A DNA stretch of 64,000 nucleotides from positions 51,001-115,000 of the forward strand of contig CAUYUJ010021674.1 of assembly GCA_963575745.1 (NCBI GenBank). Direction: 5' to 3'. Shown piece by piece: positions 8,578-19,075 of this stretch. Below the pieces are notes generated by a model. That model saw only the letters and a list, made by a program, of their open reading frames with translations, had not been told where the DNA came from and made no database searches. Origin of the DNA: Prorocentrum cordatum (Eukaryota > Sar > Dinophyceae > Prorocentrales > Prorocentraceae). The number at the start of each line of letters is the position of its first letter. The stretch's first letter is position 1. Made by a program: the position numbers and the translations under genes.

Positions 8578-9523
8578 CGGTTTACCGCCGGCGCCCAGTT
8601 GCTGGAAGTTTAAGAGTAATTCCGGCGCGCTGGAGGGCTAGTCGGCAAGAAAAATCTCGATGGACCTTTTGCTGACTTTTGGTCGGTTGAATTTTTCTCG
8701 AAATTCAACAATTCGTTTGAGCTCTAGTATTTTTTCCCACCATATTCGATCTCATTCCCGCTCGCCTTCTTAATATTAGCTCGATCGGCTAAATATTTCT
8801 GCAAGAAAGCATCGCGGCGGGATCGGCTGTTTCGAGTCATCTTGATACGCATTATCGGTATTTTGTACTTAACTCGAGCTGTAGGGCTTCTACAGAGCTC
8901 ATTCTCACAGAAATCGATTGCAAATCATCAGGCGTGTTCGTCTGTTCCATCTAGAGTTCTGAACTCGGTCTGCTGCCCGAGCTAGGTTCGCGAAACTATT
9001 CGTGTTGTTGGAGTCATCTTGAGAGGTGCTAACAGTTTTCTGCACTTAACTCGGGCTGTAGGGGGGCTACAGGGCTCGTGCTCACAGGAATCGATTAGGA
9101 GACATGCGGCGCGTCCGCCTGCCGAATCCAGAGCTCGGAACTCGGTGTGCTGCCCGAGCTAGGTTCGCAAAACTATTCGTATTCGTCGAGTCATCTTGAG
9201 AGGTGCTGTCCGTTTTCTGCACTTAACTCGAGCTGTAAGGGGGCTGCAGGGCTGGTAATCACTGGAATCGATTCGGAGACATCAGTCGCGTCCATCTGTC
9301 GCATTGAGAGCCCTGAACTTGGCCTGCTGCTCGAGCTAGGTCCGCGAAACCATTCGTATTGTTCGAGTCATCTTCAGAGGTGCTGTCGGTTTTCTGCACT
9401 TATCTCGGGCTGTAAGGGGGCTGCAGGGCTGGTAATCACAGGAAACGATTCGGAGACATCAGTCGCGTCCGCCTGTTGCATTCCGATGTCTGAACTCGGT
9501 CTGATACTCGAGCTATATTCGCG

Positions 9524-9573
<50 letters not shown>

Positions 9574-9828
9574 ATTGTTCGAGTGATCTTGAGAGGTGCT
9601 GTTGATTTTCGCACGTAACTCGGGCTGTAGCAGAGCTACGGAGCTCGTGCGCACAGAAAACAATCCAGAAGCATGAGGGGCGTTTGGCTGTTGGATCGAG
9701 AGGTATGATATCGTTTAGGCTGAAAAGCTATTCGTTCTCTGCAATTTTTTTCGACATTATATATGCTCAGGAAGCTCCACGAGTCCCCCGGCGGTAAGGA
9801 AGGTTGACGGTTTACCGCCGGCGCCCAG
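8578..9828 (+). repeat. Family-A composite repeat A3
   Basis: The 3' hairpin arm left by E1 is joined to a family-A leader (TTGCTGGAAG..) that lacks its own left inverted repeat. Monomer starts recur at about 8961, 9138, 9315 and 9493 (period ~177 bp). A 46-base T run (9526-9571) interrupts the fourth monomer. The tail is followed by a right end with one change (GGAAGCTCCACGAGT) and a hairpin with arms 9790-9797 and 9812-9819. Confidence 0.85.
9526..9571 (+). repeat. Poly(T), 46 bases
   Basis: A pure T tract inside a family-A monomer. It may be the antisense A tail of a vanished retroposed sequence or plain slippage; no flanking duplication is evident. Confidence 0.9.
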
Positions 9829-10010
9829 TGCCGCGCCCGCCAATAAAATTTTCCGGTCCGTAGCTGCAGTATTTCTATCAAAACACTTGGGGGAACCGAC
9901 GTTGGATAAAAACAGAAAAACTCATTTTTTTTGAGTTTCTCAGGTCTTGCTCTAGACACTTTCTCCATGCTTACCGAGGAGCGCCGTGTGAGAAAAGAGC
10001 TCTACGAGGG
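9829..10010 (+). repeat. Family-B repeat, 3' half
   Basis: It contains the family-B segment TCCGGTCCGTAGCTGCAG .. ACTATCAAAACACTTGG-type sequence and ends in the right inverted repeat GAGCTCTACGAGG (from 9998). The hairpin that should follow is missing because the YADD-type LINE starts at about 10011. Confidence 0.75.
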
Positions 10011-10020
10011 CACCGCCAGA

Positions 10021-12360
10021 GGGCGCCGAAGCTGCACGGCTGTGTTCGTTTCATGGTTTAAAACAGATTGTCCGAGGTCCTACTCGGGAGCGGTATCTAT
10101 TAGATCTGATTCTCACTGATTTGTGCGAGTTTGCAGATGTAGCTGTTTCACCGAAAGTTGCTGACCATTCCATTCTTCTTCTCTCTCTTTCTTTCCCTCC
10201 TCTTTCTGTGTGTATTTCGTCTTGCATGTGCTGGCAGTTTAATGTTTCGAATTTGAGGCGCGTCAGTGCCGATATAGACGCTGTTGATTGGAATCTTTTC
10301 TCTGGTCATCCCGATCGCGGTGCAGAGTTTCTTACTTCAGTAGTTCTCAACAGTATGCAGAAGCATGTCTCGCGAGTTTCAATCCCAGTGCAGTCTTGTC
10401 ATCCTTGGCTAACTGGTGAATGCATTGAAGCCGTGTCTGCAAAAGCGGAGGCAGCCGGCAGCGATGAATTTCCATCCGCTGTTCGGCATTGCAGTGCTGT
10501 TTTATTGAAGTCTTTCAAGCAGCATTGCGATCGCATTCGTTCGAAGCTTCGTTCCCTGCCTCGGGGCTCGAAAGCTTGGTGGCGATTGTCGAATGAATTA
10601 TTTGGTAAATTGGTTGAGTCTTCGTCGCCCGCCCTTCGCCGTGTGAATGGCGCATGGGTGATTCGTGCTGACGAGAAGGCTAACTTTTTTGCGTCGTCGT
10701 TGAAGGATCGCTGGCATGTCCCGACGCTGCAGGCCAATAGTTTTTCTGCGGTGGTGCAGCGAGCCCCAGTGGAGCAGACTTTTTTCTTCGCCGTACGGGT
10801 TAGGCACGCAAGGTTTGTTTTAAATCATTTAAGCAGTGACTCTGCCACCGGTCCAGACGGCATTCCTGTTCGTGTTTTAAAGTCTTGCTCGTCTTCTCTC
10901 GCCTTTCCCCTTGCTCTACTCGTCCGTTCTATTCTCAGATTCGGAGTCTGGCTTTCTTGCTGGCGATTGCATCACCTTTGTCCTCTATACAAGAAGGAGG
11001 CGATGCATGATCCGAAAAACTACAGAGGAATTCATTTAACTTCACAACTGTCTAAGTGTGCTGAACGTATTCTCCTCTCTTTCCTCCTCCCTCGCGTCTC
11101 TCGGTCGCTTCTGTTCGGGCCAGTTTAATTCGCGTACAATCCAGGCCATGGCGCCCGAGATGCGATATCTTATTTTCTTCTTACTTGGCTCCTTCTCTTC
11201 TCTAGCGGCTGCCGCGTAGGTTTGTACTGTTCAGATGTGGCCGGCGCCTTCGACAGAGTGAATTCCGAACGACTTGTGTCGAAGTTGCGTGCTTTCGGTC
11301 TTCCGACTCGTTTGTGTAATGTTTTTGCCAGCTGGCTGGAGGCTCGCTCCGCTCGCGTCACTGTCGCAGGTGCCTGTTCTAGAACCATTGAAATGACCGA
11401 CGTGGTCTTTCAGGGCACTTTTGGAATTTATTCTTCAGTGACGCTCGGGAGGCCATCATCATAATGTTGTTTCAAGAAATTATTTATGCTGATGATTTGA
11501 ATTCTTTTCGTCGCTTTCCTCTCGCCACCTCCGATGCTGATGTGTTTGCGTCGGTGCAGCAGTGTCGGAGCTGCTTGCATGAATGGGGCCGTGCAAACGC
11601 AGTTGTTTTTGAGCCTCCTAAAGAAAGTTTGCACATAGTCTCGCGGAGCCGGCCGGCAGGAAGCAATTTCAAAATTTTAGGTGTTGACTTCGACTGTAAA
11701 CTTATAATGACAGATGCGGTGCAGAGCTGTGTGCACGAGTGTGGCTGGAGGCTGCAATCATTAATGCGCACGCGGCGTTTTCACACAGACGCCGAGCTTG
11801 TCTTGTTATATAAAGCACATATTTTAGCATTCATCGAATACAGAACTTGTGCTTTCACACATGCCCCTAACTCCGTCTTGGCCTCTTTGGATCGTGTTCA
11901 AAGCTCGTTTCTCCGCAGTGTGGGCATTTCTGATTTAGATGCACTCCACCACTTTAAGTTAGCTCCTTTGTGTTCACGAAGAGACATAGCTAACCTGGGT
12001 CTCATTCACAGGACTCTTCCTGGGGCCGGCCCGGCTTGTTTTAAATAATTCTTCCAACTTGATTCGTCTCCTGTCCCCCTCCGCGCTCCTCCCAGGCATT
12101 TCCGTCATGTGGCCGATCCCTGCCCTGCTCGGGCTCCAGATTATGTAATTCGTTCCACGTTGGGTGGCGCTCGTATGTACAATCTTCTTCCTGAGAGCGT
12201 TGTTAGCGCCCAGGACGTGAAAGAATTCCAACGTCTACTGTCTGAGCTTTTGTGTGATGCCTCAGGTCAGGTTGCGACCTGGCCACGGCTGTTTTCGTGG
12301 CGTCTGCCGCTCGCCTTCCACGAAGTGCGCCGCTTTCGGAACTGGCGCCCGGCGGCCTGA
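10021..12360 (+). pseudogene. LINE ORF2 remnant: APE C-terminus, RT with canonical YADD
   Basis: Reading from about 10021, in the frame of the 10121 ORF, gives the endonuclease end SFHGLKQIVRGPTRER .. LDLILTDL .. VADHS. RT motifs follow: SATGPDGIPVRVLK, NYRGIHLTSQLSKC, motif A YCSDVAGAFDRV (about 11230), and motif C IIYADDLNSF (about 11485). A ILGVDFDCK segment and a C-terminal ARMYNLLPESVV .. FQRLL region follow. Frame changes lie near 11120, 11220, 11450 and 12050. It keeps the canonical YADD and has no RNase H, unlike E1-E4, and so serves as an internal contrast. It is not expected to be active. Confidence 0.8.
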
Positions 12361-12759
12361 TGGCCCTTGTGGGGTGCCCAGGTGGTTTTTCTTGAGATGG
12401 CCGCGAACATTTTATTTTTTTCTGCGTCTCTTCCTCTTCCATCCTTTCGTCTCTGTTCTTCCTCGTTCCCGTCCTTGTCTTTTCCTTAGTTTTTCCTCTC
12501 GTTTTCGTTCGTTCTCCTTTTCTTGTTCTCGTCTTCGTTTCTTGCTTGGCTCGTTGCCTGCTGCTGCCGTCTCCCGTCGTTCTTCTGCCTCCTTCCCTTT
12601 CTCTTTCCGCTTCCTCTGGCCGCCTGCGTGGAGCGCAGGGCGCGCGCGCTGCGCGGTCGCCGTGCACGTGGGCTGATGCCCTTCTCCCCCCCTCCCCCCT
12701 CTTCTCCCTCCCTCTCTCTTTCTTCGCGTTGCTTCTCGTTGCTGTCTGCTTTCTCTGCT

Positions 12760-12947
<188 letters not shown>

Positions 12948-13136
12948 CATCTTTTCCTGTCTTTCTCTTGCTCTTCTCTTCTCTTTTTTTCTCTCTTCCT
13001 TGTCCTCCTGCGACTTCCCCGCCGGCCTGCCGAGCAGGCTTCGGTGGCCCCGTAGGAGACAGGCTTTTTCCAACTTTTTATTTCGATGTGACTTGGTGAA
13101 GATAACTGCGCTGCAGAGGTCCGATAGAAAAAAAAA

Positions 13137-13370
13137 GCTCGTGCAGAAGGCAATCCAGAAGCATCTGGGGCGTTCGGCTGTTGCATCGAGAGGTCTGAAA
13201 TCGCTTGGGCTGAAAAACTGTTCGTTCTATGCTTTTTTTTCCGACATTATATATTTTCAGGAAGCTCTACGAGTCCCCCGGCGGAAAGAAAGGTTGACGG
13301 TTTACCGCCCGCGCCCAGTCGGCAAGAAAAATCTCGACGGGCCTTTTGCTGACTTTTGGTCGGTTGAAAA
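13137..13370 (+). repeat. Family-A fragments (last monomer, tail, hairpin, leader piece)
   Basis: The 3' part of a monomer (AATCCAGAAGCATC..) is followed by the tail, the right inverted repeat (from 13260) and a hairpin with one broken pair (GGCGGAAA 13280-13287; TTACCGCC 13302-13309). About 50 bases of A leader come next and stop abruptly at the family-B left end. Confidence 0.8.
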
Positions 13371-13930
13371 TACCTCGTAGAGCTTTTCGGCATCGACGAG
13401 CTAGAGGACTTCCGGCGCGGGGTGGAGCCAGTTGGCCCACCCGGCCCGGGCGGACAATATGACAACCTGGCGTCGGTTTTTCCAAGATTATGAGAGATTT
13501 GAAATTTCATCCGGGAGCCACTATTTTTGTAACGTGGATTGGGTTGTGCCGCGTTCGCATGTGAAATTCTCAGGTCCGTAGCTGTAATATTACTGTCAAA
13601 ACACGTGGAGGAACCGTTGGCTGTCAGACTTTTCTTTTCTAAAATGATAATGGTCTCGTGGATTTGACAACAGCTTCAAGCAATATAGATTATCCCATCG
13701 TTTTCTGAGCATGCGGTAGAGATGACGCGCTATTGAATATCGAGATCTCGAGTTCTAATGTAAACACAAAACTTGATGGACAATCTTTCTACTACACTGA
13801 AATCTTATTTTGAACCATTGTGAGGCTACTGTTCACTTGAGCTTTATGATCGATATCTGAGCACTATTACGTCGAGAGCTCTACGAGAGTCCCGGCGGTA
13901 ACCTGGTTGACGGCTACCGCCGGCTCCAAG
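13371..13930 (+). repeat. Family-B repeat, complete copy
   Basis: It runs from the left inverted repeat (ACCTCGTAGAGCTT, 13372-) to the right inverted repeat (CTCTACGAG, about 13879-13887) and a hairpin GGCGGTA (13894-13900)/TACCGCC (13915-13921). The body is about 500 bp and contains the CAGGTCCGTAGCTGTAATATTAC-like segment shared with other B copies. No ORF is conserved among B copies. Confidence 0.75.
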
Positions 13931-15226
13931 TTTCGTCGTCGAAATTCAACTATTCGTTTGATGTCTATTTTTTCCCGTCATATTCGATTCTATTCCCGCT
14001 CGCCATCTTAATCTCAGGTCGATCGGGTAGATATAACTGCCAAAAAGCACTGCGGCGGGATCGGCCGTTTCGGGTCATCTTGACACGCGGCGGCGGTTTT
14101 CTGAACATAACTCGAGCTATAGAAGAGCTGCGCTGATATTTGCAGAAAAAATTAGAATCATTAGGCGCGTTTGTCTGTTCAATCCAGAGGTCTGAACTCG
14201 GTCTGCTGCTCGAGCTAGGTCCGCGAAACTATTCGTATTGTTCGAGTTATCTCAAGAGGTGCTTTCGGTTTTCTGTACTTAACTCGGGATCTAGGGCAGA
14301 TGCAGGGCTGGTAATCACAGAAACCGATTCGGAGGCATCAGGCGTTCGCCTGTCGCATGCAGAGGTCTCAAATCGGTCTGCTACTCGAGCTGGGTTCGCA
14401 GAACTATTCGTACCCCTCGAGTCATCTCTACAGGGACTGTCGGTTTTCTGCACTTAACTCGATCTCCAGGGCAGCTACAGAGCTGATGCGCACAGAAAAC
14501 GATGCAGAATAATCAGGCGCGTTGGTCTGTTGCATCCAGAGGTCTGAACTTGGTCTGTTGCTAGGTCAGCGAAACTATTTGTGTCGTTCGAGTTGTCTTA
14601 AGAGGTTGCTGCTGGTTTTCGCGCGTAACTCGGGCTCTAGGACAGCTACAGAGCTGATGCGCGCAGAAATTTATTCGAAATTAGCATGCGCGTTCGTCTG
14701 TTGCATCTAGAGGTCCGAACTGGGTTTGCTACTCGGGCTAGGTCCGCAAAACTATTCGTATTCTTCGAGTCATCTTGACAGATGTTCTCCATTTCCTGTA
14801 TTGAACTCGGGCTGTAGGAGAGCTACAGAGCTGAGCGTACAGAAAGCGATCGAGAATCAGGAGCGTTCGTCTGTTGCATCGAGAGGTCGGAACTCGGTCT
14901 GCTACCCGAGCTAGGTTCACAAATTTGTTCGTATTCGTTCTTCCAAATGATGGTGAATTGCGAAGCTGAACGCGAGCGGCAGAAAAATCAAAAGGAAATC
15001 CTGAGGCGCGAAGTTCTCCCTAATGGTATTTTCTACACGCTGCAGATGAGATAGAACTGTTGAGCACAGCAATGGGATATCACTAGACGCCTGAGATCAG
15101 TCTGCTAGCAGCCCGGGCTGAAAAATTGTTCGTTCTCTGCTAATTCTTTGGACATAATGCATGGTCAGGAAGCTCTACGAGTCCCCCCGCGGTAAGAAAG
15201 GTTGACGGTTTACCGCCGGCGCCCAG
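13931..15226 (+). repeat. Family-A composite repeat A4 with long tail variant
   Basis: The leader is truncated and starts at the CGAAATTCAAC segment. About five ~177-bp monomers span 14120-14940. They are followed by a longer tail (about 14940-15170) that contains CTCCCTAATGGTATTTTCTA and recurs at 24.6, 31.2 and 33.9 kb. The right inverted repeat is at about 15168-15182 and the hairpin at 15189-15216. Confidence 0.8.
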
Positions 15227-15523
15227 TTGGCCGACCCGACCAGAAAGGACAATGTGACAACTTTGGGTCGGTTTTGCTCTGATTTGAAAGATATTTGACA
15301 ATTCATTTTCAGATAGCAGATTTTGACGCCGAGCATTTGCATATTCACTTTGTTCCCTCAGCAGCTCAGCTCTCTAGAGCGAGTTTTAGTACCAGCTGAC
15401 TTCCCGGAACCGACTTCATGTTGACTCCCAAAAAATTCCAATTTGACGTTTCTCTAGAAAAGCTCCCAGAAGCTCTCAGCTCCGATCCTGCGCTTTCTTA
15501 CGGGTGCAAGGAGCTCCACGAGC
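15227..15523 (+). repeat. Family-B body with trans-splice acceptor-like 3' end, split by E5
   Basis: The body segment (TTGGCCGACCCGACC .. CAGCAGCTCAGCTCTCTAGAG) leads to CTTTCTTACGGGTGCAAG and the right end GAGCTCCACGAG. Element E5 starts here. The hairpin continues at 17482, beyond E5. Confidence 0.75.
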
Positions 15524-15545
15524 TCCGTAGCCATTTTGGCTCAAG
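15524..15545 (+). other. Dinoflagellate spliced-leader relict (22 nt)
   Basis: All 22 positions match the conserved dinoflagellate trans-spliced leader: T at the variable first base, then CCGTAGCCATTTTGG and CTCAAG. In these organisms the leader is joined to mRNAs by trans-splicing. A genomic copy joined to a body sequence is the mark of a reverse-transcribed, reinserted mRNA, as described for other dinoflagellate genes. Here the leader is joined directly to GAGCTCTACGAGG, the family-B right end. Confidence 0.9.
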
Positions 15546-15678
15546 GAGCTCTACGAGGTTGTCCCCTGGGCGGCCGTGTGCGCGCGGGCGGGCCGTGCGA
15601 TGGCGGCTTGAGCACCTCTTGTCTCTGCAGTGGGTGGAGTCAGATTTGTTGTGTGAGTACCCCTTGCTGTGTGGTGCC

Positions 15679-16937
15679 ATGACAACGCAATTTTGTACCT
15701 CGTCGACTTCTACTTTGTATGCCATCTCCTATCCCGTTTCTTCTTCCCCATCCTCGTCGTGGCGGCAGAGAGCGAGAAGGCTGAGACTCGCCATGTTTCG
15801 ACAAGCCCTCTTTGACATCCATACTCTGCAGTGCGTTCCAGTGGGGATGCAGTCTCCAGAGGTGGTGCAGTCTCCAGCCGTGGTGCAATCCCCAGAGATC
15901 CGTGTGCTAGAGGCTCTGGGTGTGATGACTGAGTCTTTCGACGGAGTCGCTAAACCCGATGGGCCAACTGATCGTGGGAAAGCTTTCTCGTCCTATTCTG
16001 TTGCTTGTTCTCCAGATGCGGTGCAGTCTCCAGATGGTGTGCTGGGTTCTGTTTCTTTTCTTCTGGTGTTCAGAATGAGGAGTTGCAGGGCGAGGAGTTG
16101 CAGAATGAGGATTTGCAGAGTGAGGAGGTGCTGAATGAGCAGTTGCATTATTCTCAGCATACTGTTTCTTTTGATTCCAGCTATGAAGTTTGCCACGCTT
16201 CATCTCCGGACGCTCCGTCGGATTGTCTTGGGAAGGCTGGGCAGGAAGATCTTAAGGTGTGGAAGGAGGTGGAGGAGTCTCCTGATGTGGTGCAGCCTCG
16301 AGATGTGCTACAGTCTTCGGAGGGTGTGCTGCAGTCGATGCTGGTTTCTGTCTCTATTGACCCTGCGGTTCTGAATGAAGATTGGCAGGAAAATCTTAAG
16401 AAGGTGATTGGCGATGAGGTCGAGCATGTTCAGCCTGATTCTGCGGTTGACTGGAGCTCTTCAGTAACTAACAACAACAAAAACTCGGAAGTGGTTTCTG
16501 TTTCTGTTGATCCAGGTGTTCTGAAAGAGGAGTTGCATGATGAGGAGTCGCAGGGTGAGGAGTTGCAGAATGAGGAGTTGCGGAATGAGCAGCTGCATTG
16601 TTCTCATTATCAAGATTCTATGACTTCACACCCTGGGAGTTCAACGACTGGGAGTGTATCTAATGCAGTTGTGAGTTCAGCAGTGACGGAGGACGAGTGT
16701 CAAGCTGCCAGGGACTGGGCCCTTGCCGGTGTCGATGTCAGTGCTCTTTGGCGTGAGCTACACCGACTCCCGAGACAGGAGTTTCAGCGTAGGACTGAGG
16801 CTCTTCATGCATACAGGCTGCAATTGGGAATTGAAAGTTCCGAGGAGGATGATTCGCAACGAGGGGGTCCTCAGAGTTCTACTTCCAGGAGTGCATTGAC
16901 GCGGAGCGGCGAGAAACATCGGAAACGGCACAGATGA
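15679..16937 (+). pseudogene. E5 ORF: acidic repeat protein, frameshifted, function unknown
   Basis: From the ATG at 15679 (MTTQFCTSS..) the frame encodes repeats such as EVVQSPAVVQSPE to about 16050. The protein then continues in another frame with Glu/Asn/Leu-rich repeats (EELQNEELRNEQLH, about 16090-16145 and 16530-16600) and a basic C-terminus (SGEKHRKRHR) before TGA at 16935. A T/C-rich run near 16050-16065 marks the frame change. I do not recognise a domain. The repeats resemble the fast-evolving linkers of the related LINEs in style, not in sequence. Confidence 0.5.
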
Positions 16938-17481
16938 TGCACATGTGATTGATCCTGCACGCTTGATTTGTCATTGCGTTGCCTTTCTTCATGCGTGCGT
17001 GTGTTGTCGTGCATGCGCGTGTGTTGAATAAGAGCTTCGCTTGATCCCTGAAAGTAGGTCATTCGTTGCTTCCTTGATTTGAGTGCTCATTGACCTTTGA
17101 ACGTGACTTTCCGTGATTTGTCACGTGGTGCCTCAAAGTAGGCCTTTGATCTTATCTGCATTCTGACCTTTAATCTCTTGTGCATTCTCAGTGGTGTTGA
17201 GACGGTAATCGCTGTATAAACCAGTGGTTACTGTATGGTCTCTCACTGCTTCTCGTGTGGTCGCTGTATAAACCAGTGGTTACTGCGCTTCACTGTTTTA
17301 GTGTTATATTCTTGTGTATGGGCAGTCTTGTGCATGTCTGTGCAGCCTCGCTGTTTGATGCACCTCTGCTTTAATCTTTGCAGCTTCGCTGTCTTCCTGT
17401 ACAGCTTCGCTGTTTAGGTTCTTTGTGTTTAGGCCTGCTCCCATGGGAGCTCGAACCGGCCTTCGCAAAAGACGCAAAAAG
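16938..17481 (+). other. E5 3' region with short repeats and stem-loop
   Basis: Repeated GTCGCTGTATAAACCAGTGG (twice, about 17205-17285) and GCAGCTTCGCTGT-like units (about 17340-17415) are followed by the palindrome GCTCCCATGGGAGC (17437-17450) and an A-rich end. No gene is seen. Confidence 0.65.
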
Positions 17482-17532
17482 ACCAGGTTGACGGTTCACC
17501 GCCGGCGCCAGTCCGGCGCACTGCAGAGCTAG
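17482..17532 (+). repeat. Hairpin 3' half and short A-leader piece
   Basis: ACCAGGTTGACGG and TTCACCGCCGGCGCCAG complete the B hairpin interrupted by E5. About 18 bases of A leader (CCGGCGCACTGCAGAGCTAG) follow and end at the next B left end. Confidence 0.8.
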
Positions 17533-17892
17533 TACCTCGTAGAGCTCTTCGGTATCGATGAGCTAGAGGAATTCCGGCGCGGGATGGAGCTAGTTGGTCG
17601 ACCCGGCCAGAAAAGAAGATGTGATGACTTTGGGTAAGAAAGCAGATTTTTCGCACCTGTAGACGACTATGAGAGTCTCTGCGTCTTAGTATGAGCTCTG
17701 TAGGCAGACTTTTACTATCAAAACACTCGGCGGAACCAACTTCACGTCGACATGAAAAAATATGAGTTTTATGTTTTTGTTCGAGAAATGCTTCCAGAAG
17801 CTCTCTCTTTCGATTCTGAGCAATCTTACGCGCGCAAGCAGCTCTACGATGTTCCCGGCGGTGACCAGGTTGACGGATCACCGCCGGCGCCA
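17533..17892 (+). repeat. Family-B repeat, complete copy
   Basis: Left inverted repeat ACCTCGTAGAGCTC (from 17534), a short body, right inverted repeat (about 17840) and hairpin arms GGCGGTGA (17857-17864) and TCACCGCC (17878-17885). The right end is preceded by GCGCAAGCAG instead of the usual AG|GAGCTC. Confidence 0.8.
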
Positions 17893-18055
17893 GTTGGTCG
17901 ACCCGACCAGAAAGGACAAAGGAAAAATACAAAGTTGACGTTTTTCGAGAGAGACCCAGAGAAGCTGTCTGCTTCGATTCTGAGCACTTTCGTGCCTGCA
18001 AGGAGCTCTACGAGGTTCCCGGCGGTGCCCAGGTTGACGGTTCACCGCCGGCGCC
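17893..18055 (+). repeat. Family-B repeat, short copy
   Basis: It starts at AGTTGGTCGACCCGACC directly after the previous hairpin and ends with GCCTGCAAG|GAGCTCTACGAGG and the hairpin GGCGGTGC (18021-18028)/TCACCGCC (18042-18049). The AG before GAGCTC corresponds to the junction joined to the spliced leader in E5. Confidence 0.8.
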
Positions 18056-18678
18056 AGTTGGCAAGAAAAATCTCGACGGACCTTTTGCTGATTTTTGGTC
18101 GCTTGAAAATTTTGTTCTCGAAATTCAACCATTCGTTTGAGCTCTAGTGTTTTTTCCGTGAGATTCGATCTTATTCCCGCTCGCATTCTTGATCTCGGCT
18201 CGATCGGGTACCTTTTACTGCCAAAAAGCGTCCAGGCGGGATCGGCCGTTTCGAGTCATCTTGATGCGCGCTGTCGGTATTTTCTACTTAACTCGAGCTA
18301 TAGGACAGCTGCAGAGCTCATACTCACAGCAATCGATTCTGAATTATCAGGCACGTTCGTCTGTTGAACTCAGAGCTCGAAACTCGGTCTCTTGCCCGAG
18401 CTAGGTTCGCGAAACTTTTCGTACTGTTCGAGTCATCTTGAGAGTTGCTGTCGATTTTCGCACGTAACCCGGGCTGTAGGAGAGCTACAGAGCTCGTGCG
18501 CACAGAAAACGATCCAGAAGCATCAGAGGCCTTCGGCTGGTGCATCGAGAGGTCTGAAATCGCTCGAGCTGAAAAACTATTCGTTCTCTGGATTTTTGTT
18601 TTGACATTATATATGGTCAGGAAGCTCTACGATTTCCCCAGCGGTTCGAAAGGTTAACGGTTTACCGCCGGCGCCCAG
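18056..18678 (+). repeat. Family-A composite repeat A5 (short)
   Basis: The leader runs from GGCAAGAAAAATCTCGACGG to about 18260. Two monomers follow, then the tail, the right inverted repeat and a decayed hairpin (AGCGGTTC..TTACCGCC, 18640-18669) in which the 5' arm has lost pairing. Confidence 0.8.
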
Positions 18679-19026
18679 TTGGTCGACCCGACCAGAAAGG
18701 AAAATGTGATAACTTTGGGTCGGTTTTGCTGAGATTTGAAAGATATCTGACACTTCATTTTGAGGAAGCAGATTTTTACGCCGAGCATTGGCATCTGAAC
18801 TTCGTTCCCTCAGCAGCTCAGCTCTCTAGAGCCAGTTCTAGTACCAGTTCACTTTCGGGAACCGACTTCATGTTGACTCCGAAAATTTCAATTTGACGTT
18901 TTTTTTAGAAAAGCTCCCAGGAGCTCGATCCTGAGCTTTCTTACAGGTGCGCTGAGCTCTACGAGGTTCCCGGCAGTGACCAGGTTGACGGTTCACCGCC
19001 TGACCTAGTCCGGGTTTTGGACGCTG
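18679..19026 (+). repeat. Family-B repeat followed by E2 target flank
   Basis: The body (GTCGACCCGACCAGAAAGG .. CCTCAGCAGCTCAGCTC) ends with the right inverted repeat and the hairpin GGCAGTGA (18972-18979)/TCACCGCC (18993-19000). A GGGTTTTGGACGCTGCC flank follows; a similar flank recurs near 25.1 kb. Confidence 0.75.
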
Positions 19027-19038
19027 CCAAGTAACTCG
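19027..19038 (+). other. Target-site duplication of E2, left copy
   Basis: CCAAGTAACTCG is repeated exactly at 22289-22300. The right copy runs straight into a family-A left end (TAGAGCTTCCC), so E2 sits at the edge of a family-A element and not in a hairpin. Confidence 0.85.
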
Positions 19039-19075
19039 ACGTATCACACATGTACCGTACTGTTCCACACATGTG

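Larger units (their letters stand above)
15524..17481 (+). mobile_element. E5: spliced-leader-capped retroposed element without RT
   Basis: The insertion starts with the spliced leader and continues with a family-B right end (15546-15560), a body with a decayed ORF and a repeat-rich 3' region. It ends with a palindromic stem-loop (17437-17450) and CGCAAAAGACGCAAAAAG. The right junction is at ACCAGGTTGACGG (17482), the same hairpin point used by E1, E3, E4 and E6. No RT or endonuclease is recognisable, so it was probably mobilised in trans. About 13 target bases (GTTCCCGGCGGTG) appear deleted on the left. Confidence 0.75.

Noticed and set aside
15418-16134. Single 238-codon ORF from 15418
   Set aside because: It crosses the insertion point of E5 and the spliced-leader relict, so its first 40 codons are family-B repeat. 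Only the part from 15679 onward was kept.
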